DNA from: Methanofollis sp. | Lineage (GTDB): Archaea; Halobacteriota; Methanomicrobia; Methanomicrobiales; Methanofollaceae | Reading direction: 5' to 3' | NCBI GenBank assembly: GCA_028696365.1 | Contig: JAQVHG010000020.1 | Span: forward strand, 1 to 17,298 | DNA length: 17,298 nt | Notes under the pieces: generated by a model | What the model was told of the DNA's origin: nothing | Database searches by the model: none | Seen by the model: the letters and a program-made list of their open reading frames with translations, nothing else | Made by a program: the position numbers and the translations under genes | In this document: in pieces, positions 13,777 to 17,298 of the stretch | Layout of the letters: each line of letters starts with the position of its first letter | Position numbering within the stretch: position 1 is the first letter of the stretch

Positions 13777-14523
13777 CGGGATCACGAGCGGGAACCCGCG
13801 GTGGGTTTCCACCTCGACCGGCACACCATAGACGGCAGCGATCACCTCAGGGGTCACGATCTCGGATCCCCCGGCGGCATAGATCGTCCCGCCCTTGAGA
13901 AAGATGAAGCGGTCCGAGTACCTGAGGGCGGTGTTGAGGTCGTGCATGGTGAGGACCGCAGCGACGTCGTGGGTGGTGACCGCCTCGCGCACGGTGTCCA
14001 TGATCTCGATCTGGTTGCGCAGGTCGAGACTGCTCGTGGGTTCGTCGAGGAGGAGCACCCTGGGCTCCTGGACCAAGGCCCGTGCGATGCTCACCTTCTG
14101 GAGTTCGCCGCCGCTCATCTCGTCGATGAATCTGAGCGAGAGATCCTGGAGGCAGAGCCTCTTGATCGCCGCGTCCACGAGTTTGAGGTCGTGCTCGGTC
14201 ACCTTCCAGCGGATGTACGGCCGCCGGCCCAGCAGGATGGCGTCGAAGGCGGTGAGCCGCCCGGTCTCGCACCGCTGCGGGACATACCCGATCCGCTTTG
14301 CGATCTCGAGTTGTTCAAGAGTGAGGACGTCGTCGTCGCCGACCATCACCGACCCGGCTTTGGGGCGGAGAATGGCGTTCATGCACTTGAGCAGCGTCGT
14401 CTTTCCGACGCCGTTTGGGCCCATGATCGAGACGATCTGTCCGTTCTCAACTGAGAACTCCACGTCCTTGAGGACGGCCCGTGATTTGTACTCGAACCTG
14501 ACATCTGAGACTTCGATCAGTAT
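13768..14523 (-). CDS. ABC transporter ATP-binding protein, FecE/BtuD-type (start codon unusual)
   Basis: About 251 residues; the energising subunit of an iron-complex or cobalamin-type importer. Seen: Walker A GPNGVGKTT (35-43), Q-loop YVPQ, signature MSGGELQKVSIARAL, Walker B VLLLDEPTSSLD and the switch histidine LTMHDLN. The reading frame continues upstream into the permease gene, but no ATG, GTG or TTG lies near the expected start. The family-like N terminus LIEVSDVRFEYKSR is preceded by an ATA at 14523, 7 bases behind an AGGGGGT ribosome binding site; CTG 14520 is the next choice. The end overlaps the CARF promoter. It overlaps the permease stop by a few bases, so the operon is tight. 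The ion or chelate carried is not determinable. Confidence 0.88.
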   Translation of the reverse strand: MLIEVSDVRFEYKSRAVLKDVEFSVENGQIVSIMGPNGVGKTTLLKCMNAILRPKAGSVMVGDDDVLTLEQLEIAKRIGYVPQRCETGRLTAFDAILLGRRPYIRWKVTEHDLKLVDAAIKRLCLQDLSLRFIDEMSGGELQKVSIARALVQEPRVLLLDEPTSSLDLRNQIEIMDTVREAVTTHDVAAVLTMHDLNTALRYSDRFIFLKGGTIYAAGGSEIVTPEVIAAVYGVPVEVETHRGFPLVIPAI

Positions 14524-15644
14524 CGTGCATACCCCCTTACAAGCAGATACAGGAAGACCGGGGCGCCCATGAAGGCGGTGAGGATCGCCACCGGCAGGAT
14601 GTGGGGGGCGAGCATGACCCTGGCCACGGTGTCGGCGGCGAGGAGAAGCACCGCTCCTGCGACACAGGATCCCGGGATGAGGAAGCGGTGGTCGTCGCCG
14701 ATGACCCGCCTGACCATGTGCGGACAGACAAGCCCGACAAACCCGATCACCCCGAGGAAAGCGACGACGATGGCGGTGACCATGGAGGCGAGGAGCATCC
14801 CGACGAGCCGGATTCGTTCCACGTTGACACCGAGCCCCTTTGCGGTCTCGTCCCCGGCGTCGATGGCGTTGTAGTTCCAGCTGTTGAAGTAGAAGTATAC
14901 TGCTGCGAGGATGACCGGGATGGCGATGATAGGAAGTTCGTTCCAACTTGCCCGGCCCAGGTCGCCGAAGGTCCAGAAGACCATCGCGGCGAGTTGGGTG
15001 TCGTCGGCAAAGTACTGCAGAAACATCGTCCCCGCGGTGAAAAGAGATCCGAGGGCGACCCCGGCAAGGACCATCACCTCAGGCGAGGCCCGCCGTATCT
15101 TTGAGATGCCTAGGATCACGAAGGTGGCAAGGAGTGCAAAGGCGAAGGCGGAGATGGTGGTGATATAGGGGTTTGAGATGTTCACCGAGGTGCCGGTGCT
15201 CTGCATCGTCCCGGCCCCGAGGATCATCACCGCAAAGGCCGCTCCGAACGCGGCGGCATTGGAGATCCCGAGGGTGTAGGGAGAGCCGAGCGGGTTCCTG
15301 AGGATCGACTGCATAGCCACGCCGGCGACCGAGAGCCCGAGCCCGGCCGCGATCCCTGCCAGAGCCTGGGGGAGCCTGATGTTCCAGATGATCGAGTCGT
15401 TCATCTGGGTGACCTGGCCGGCGAAGGGGTTCGGGAACGAGAGGTTGAGGAGACCGCTGACCCGTTCGATCAGCCCGGAGACAAGGGCGGTCGCCACCTC
15501 GGCGGGCGGGATCCAGACTGCACCCACCGAAATGGAGAGGATGAGAAGGAGGATGAGGAGGATTACTCCTCCTATGATGGCCGAGATCTTCCGGCCGGTG
15601 TAATGGAGATATTCCTGGGGAACCTCCCCGTCAGCAAGATGCAT
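14517..15644 (-). CDS. FecCD-family ABC transporter permease
   Basis: A 375-residue integral membrane protein, the channel subunit (working as a dimer) of a siderophore, heme, cobalamin or metal-chelate importer. About ten hydrophobic segments are visible, beginning with IIGGVILLILLLILSISVGA. Family motifs include RLPQALAGIAAGLGLSVAGV, then MQSILRNPLGSPYTLGISNAAAFGAA, WTFGDLGRASW, AKGLGVNVERIR, GFVGLVCPHMVRRVIGDDHR and PHILPVAILTAFMGAPVFLYLL. The 40-residue N-terminal cytosolic tail is slightly long. ATG 15644 is supported by GAGGTGA three bases upstream. It lies 22 bases behind the binding-protein gene and overlaps the ATPase gene at its 3' end. Confidence 0.95.
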   Translation of the reverse strand: MHLADGEVPQEYLHYTGRKISAIIGGVILLILLLILSISVGAVWIPPAEVATALVSGLIERVSGLLNLSFPNPFAGQVTQMNDSIIWNIRLPQALAGIAAGLGLSVAGVAMQSILRNPLGSPYTLGISNAAAFGAAFAVMILGAGTMQSTGTSVNISNPYITTISAFAFALLATFVILGISKIRRASPEVMVLAGVALGSLFTAGTMFLQYFADDTQLAAMVFWTFGDLGRASWNELPIIAIPVILAAVYFYFNSWNYNAIDAGDETAKGLGVNVERIRLVGMLLASMVTAIVVAFLGVIGFVGLVCPHMVRRVIGDDHRFLIPGSCVAGAVLLLAADTVARVMLAPHILPVAILTAFMGAPVFLYLLVRGYARY

Positions 15645-15666
15645 CCTTCACCTCTCTCATCTCTGT

Positions 15667-16824
15667 TTAGAGATTCAGTTTCGTGAACGCCATGTTCTGG
15701 AAGCCTTCGTTCATTTCGCCAAAGACCGGTTTCTTCACCAGGAAGGTGTAGATCTCGTCGGCTTCGGCGGCCGGGTCGATATCGGCGAACTGATCGGGGT
15801 ACAGCACTTTACCGACATAGTAGGCGTCGGCCAGGATGGAACCCTGGTTCTGGTTGTACCAGTTGTACGGGAGGACGCCGTAGACCTCACCGTTCTTCTT
15901 TGCCGTGAGTCCGGCGTACGAGGGATCGTTCTTCAGTTCATCGAGGGCACTGGAACCGTCGGTGAGCTGGAGGGTGGCGAGGTCGATGAAGATGATGTCA
16001 GGGTCCCACTCGAGGACCTTCTCCTTGGCGATCGGGGTGCCGGTCTGAATCTGCTCTTCAGGGGTCTTCGAGGTGTCGTAGGCGACGTTGGCTGCGTTCA
16101 CGAAGAGGAACGGCGGGTACGAGGTTTCGGTGGACTGGAGCCCATGGGGCCCGGCATAGGCGATCCCGCCGACATAGGCGCGGGTCTTCTCGCTGTCAGG
16201 GACGTCCTTGGTCCTATTGTCCAGGTCGGCGATCCGCTCGTCGAAGAAGGCGATCACTTCTTCAGCACGCTCGTCGGAGCCAAGCACCTCGCCCATGATC
16301 CGCAGCGACTGGTAGAAGTTGTCCCTCTGGAAACTCAGATCACCGTAGTTGAGGACGACGACCGGGATGCCGGTCTTCTGCTGGAGTTCGTCGGGGTCGT
16401 AGCCTGAGGTAGCCATGGTCTTGAAGATCACATCTGGCTGAAGGGCGAGGATCTTCTCGGGGTCGTCGTGGCCCCTGAACTCACCGATGAGGGGGTAGTC
16501 CCTGAACTGAGGGTTGGCAAGGAAGTAGGGACGGGCGTCCATGGGCTCTTCACGCTGTTCGATGTCGTCGACGCCGACGATCCGGTCCTGGGCGTCGAGG
16601 TAAGTGAGGTAGCGCAGACAGCCTGAACCTGAACAGACCACATGTTCGACGGTGGCTGGTACGGTTACGCTGCGGCCAGCGCTGTCGGTGATGGTGACGG
16701 TCTCAGCGTCGCCAGAGCCGTTCTGGACGGTGGAGCCGCCCTGGGTGCCGGTGCAGCCTGCGATGCAGAGGCATGCCATGAGGGCTGCCGATACGCAGAG
16801 ATACAAAAAGGTGTGTCGTGACAC
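15667..16824 (-). CDS. Periplasmic-binding-type lipoprotein of the FecB/BtuF family (metal-chelate binding)
   Basis: A 385-residue substrate-binding lipoprotein. The signal peptide ends in a lipobox IAGC (C24), then a serine/glycine linker and the PF01497-type two-lobed fold: VTITDSAGRSVTVPATVEHV, DRIVGVDD, EKILALQPDVIFKT, IPVVVLNY, WDPDIIFIDLA and KNGEVYGVLPYNWYNQNQGS. It delivers an iron complex, corrinoid or other metal chelate to the permease encoded next. The lobe-1 segment VVCSGSGCLRYLTYL with two cysteines is a distinctive feature. The start is GTG 16824; there is no in-frame ATG. A TATA-like ATTATATCAC about 20-25 bases upstream would place transcription start close to the GTG, so a leaderless mRNA is possible. 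First gene of the importer operon. Confidence 0.92.
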   Translation of the reverse strand: MSRHTFLYLCVSAALMACLCIAGCTGTQGGSTVQNGSGDAETVTITDSAGRSVTVPATVEHVVCSGSGCLRYLTYLDAQDRIVGVDDIEQREEPMDARPYFLANPQFRDYPLIGEFRGHDDPEKILALQPDVIFKTMATSGYDPDELQQKTGIPVVVLNYGDLSFQRDNFYQSLRIMGEVLGSDERAEEVIAFFDERIADLDNRTKDVPDSEKTRAYVGGIAYAGPHGLQSTETSYPPFLFVNAANVAYDTSKTPEEQIQTGTPIAKEKVLEWDPDIIFIDLATLQLTDGSSALDELKNDPSYAGLTAKKNGEVYGVLPYNWYNQNQGSILADAYYVGKVLYPDQFADIDPAAEADEIYTFLVKKPVFGEMNEGFQNMAFTKLNL

Positions 16825-16840
16825 AGTACATCAACTCTAT

Positions 16841-16873
16841 GTGATATAATTCTGAAGGTGCGTTATTTAATCT
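16841..16873 (-). promoter_or_regulatory. Candidate TATA boxes of the metal importer operon
   Basis: On the minus strand AGATTAAATAACG (about 16862-16874) and ATTATATCAC (16841-16850) are both TATA-like. The first would give a leader of about 20 bases, the second a leaderless transcript starting at the GTG. An imperfect 21-bp palindrome, TGATTGGTAT-G-ATTAGTATCA (16885-16905, 6 of 10 pairs), lies just upstream and could be a regulator site; this last point is weak. Confidence 0.4.
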
Positions 16874-16996
16874 TATCTTTTTTCTGATTGGTATGATTAG
16901 TATCACAAGGGCATTTCATTCATCTGAATTGTTCTGAACGATAGGTTAATTCATAGTGATAAGAAAAGAAATTCCCTCTGGAGTCACCACTCAAAG

Positions 16997-17254
16997 AGCA
17001 TATCGGCTCTGGAGAAATCCTCATAATGAATCTCTCTGGCGGAGTGCTTGCCGCCCCCCAAACACCCCGCCACAACACGATAGGTCGAGGGTCGAGGACG
17101 ACAATCCCTCTTTATGATCATCTATTGTGCCTTCCCGCCCTCATCGTGCTCTCGGGGGTCCGGGGGCAGCACCCCCGGCACGGAGATGCGGGAAGGAGGG
17201 TGACACACGTTCTCCCCACACAGTATGCGAGGGTTTCTACAAAGCCAGCATATC
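16997..17254 (+). mobile_element. Complete MITE-like element (17005-17246) with perfect 8-bp target duplication
   Basis: The element is 242 bp. Left terminal repeat GGCTCTGGAGAAATCCTC (17005-17022) and right terminal repeat GAGGGTTTCTACAAAGCC (17229-17246) are inverted partners (about 14 of 18 match). Both sides are flanked by AGCATATC (16997-17004 and 17247-17254), a perfect 8-bp direct repeat. The interior has CTTGCCGCCCCCCAAACACC, AACACGATAGGTCGAGGG, TCATCTATTGTGCCTTCCCG and a CCGGGGG-CAGCA-CCCCCGG hairpin. It contains no coding frame with transposase character. These are the hallmarks of a non-autonomous DNA transposon; this is the best-preserved and probably youngest copy in the window. 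Confidence 0.82.
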
Positions 17255-17298
17255 CCAAAACTCTCAGAAACTTGAATATCCACTCGAACTTCTGAACT

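Larger units (their letters stand above)
16825..17298. other. 474-bp region upstream of the importer operon: promoter plus complete repeat
   Basis: Positions 16825-16996 are AT-rich and hold the promoter of the importer. The remainder is the complete MITE-like copy 17005-17246 with its target duplication, and 44 bases to the window edge with no recognisable gene. Confidence 0.7.

Noticed and set aside
13895..14572. + strand frame of 225 codons opposite the ABC ATPase
   Set aside because: Antisense shadow; Ser/Arg-rich without motifs.
14524..14946. N-terminal extension of the ABC ATPase frame up to 14946
   Set aside because: Arg/His/Pro-rich shadow of the permease gene; the real protein begins near 14523.
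1401..17298. CRISPR array to accompany the CARF-like gene
   Set aside because: No regularly spaced short direct repeats with unique spacers anywhere in the window; the repeats present are long, irregular and have inverted ends.

Overview
The window looks like chromosome of a high-GC methanogenic archaeon, most likely of the order Methanomicrobiales (Methanofollis or Methanoculleus type). The grounds are: a family II pyrophosphatase with a CBS/DRTGG insert, an FTR-type disulfide reductase fused to a rubredoxin domain next to a small glutaredoxin-like protein, an archaeal 6-phospho-3-hexuloisomerase, a DUF1622 membrane protein, archaeal TATA-like promoters, and ribosome binding sites of the GGAGGTGAT type. 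The assignment rests on gene content recognised by eye, not on a database search.

Layout from left to right. Positions 1-1400 (-): family II inorganic pyrophosphatase, cut by the left edge. 2443-3015 (-): flavin reductase/flavoredoxin. 3856-4460 (+): a small membrane-anchored protein broken by one apparent -1 frameshift. 5272-8050 (-): a tight operon of 6-phospho-3-hexuloisomerase, class I aminotransferase and M42 aminopeptidase. 8165-8953 (+): an orphan DpnA-like adenine DNA methyltransferase. 9562-10340 (-): glutaredoxin-like protein and FTR-rubredoxin reductase, overlapping by 4 bases. 10439-10771 (+): DUF1622 membrane protein. 11587-13729 (-): an operon of a stand-alone CARF-like protein, a PIN-domain nuclease (ATGA overlap) and a HAD hydrolase (overlapping start). 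13768-16824 (-): a complete FecCD-type metal or metal-chelate importer (lipoprotein, permease, ATPase).

About a quarter of the window is non-coding. Six intergenic blocks of roughly 470 to 1040 bases are filled largely with degenerate copies of one mobile-element-like repeat. Intact copies are about 230-240 bp, with imperfect terminal inverted repeats close to GGCTCTGTAGAAATCCTC and internal G/C hairpins. The best copy (17005-17246) is flanked by a perfect 8-bp direct repeat, AGCATATC. They read as non-autonomous, MITE-like elements; no transposase gene is present here. A second, smaller hairpin motif (GATC-NTT-GATC type) recurs in the same regions.

The two items most worth following up are the CARF-PIN(-HAD) operon, which has the look of a two-component cyclic-nucleotide-gated RNase with no CRISPR-cas genes in view, and the MITE-like repeat family with its terminal repeats and target duplication.
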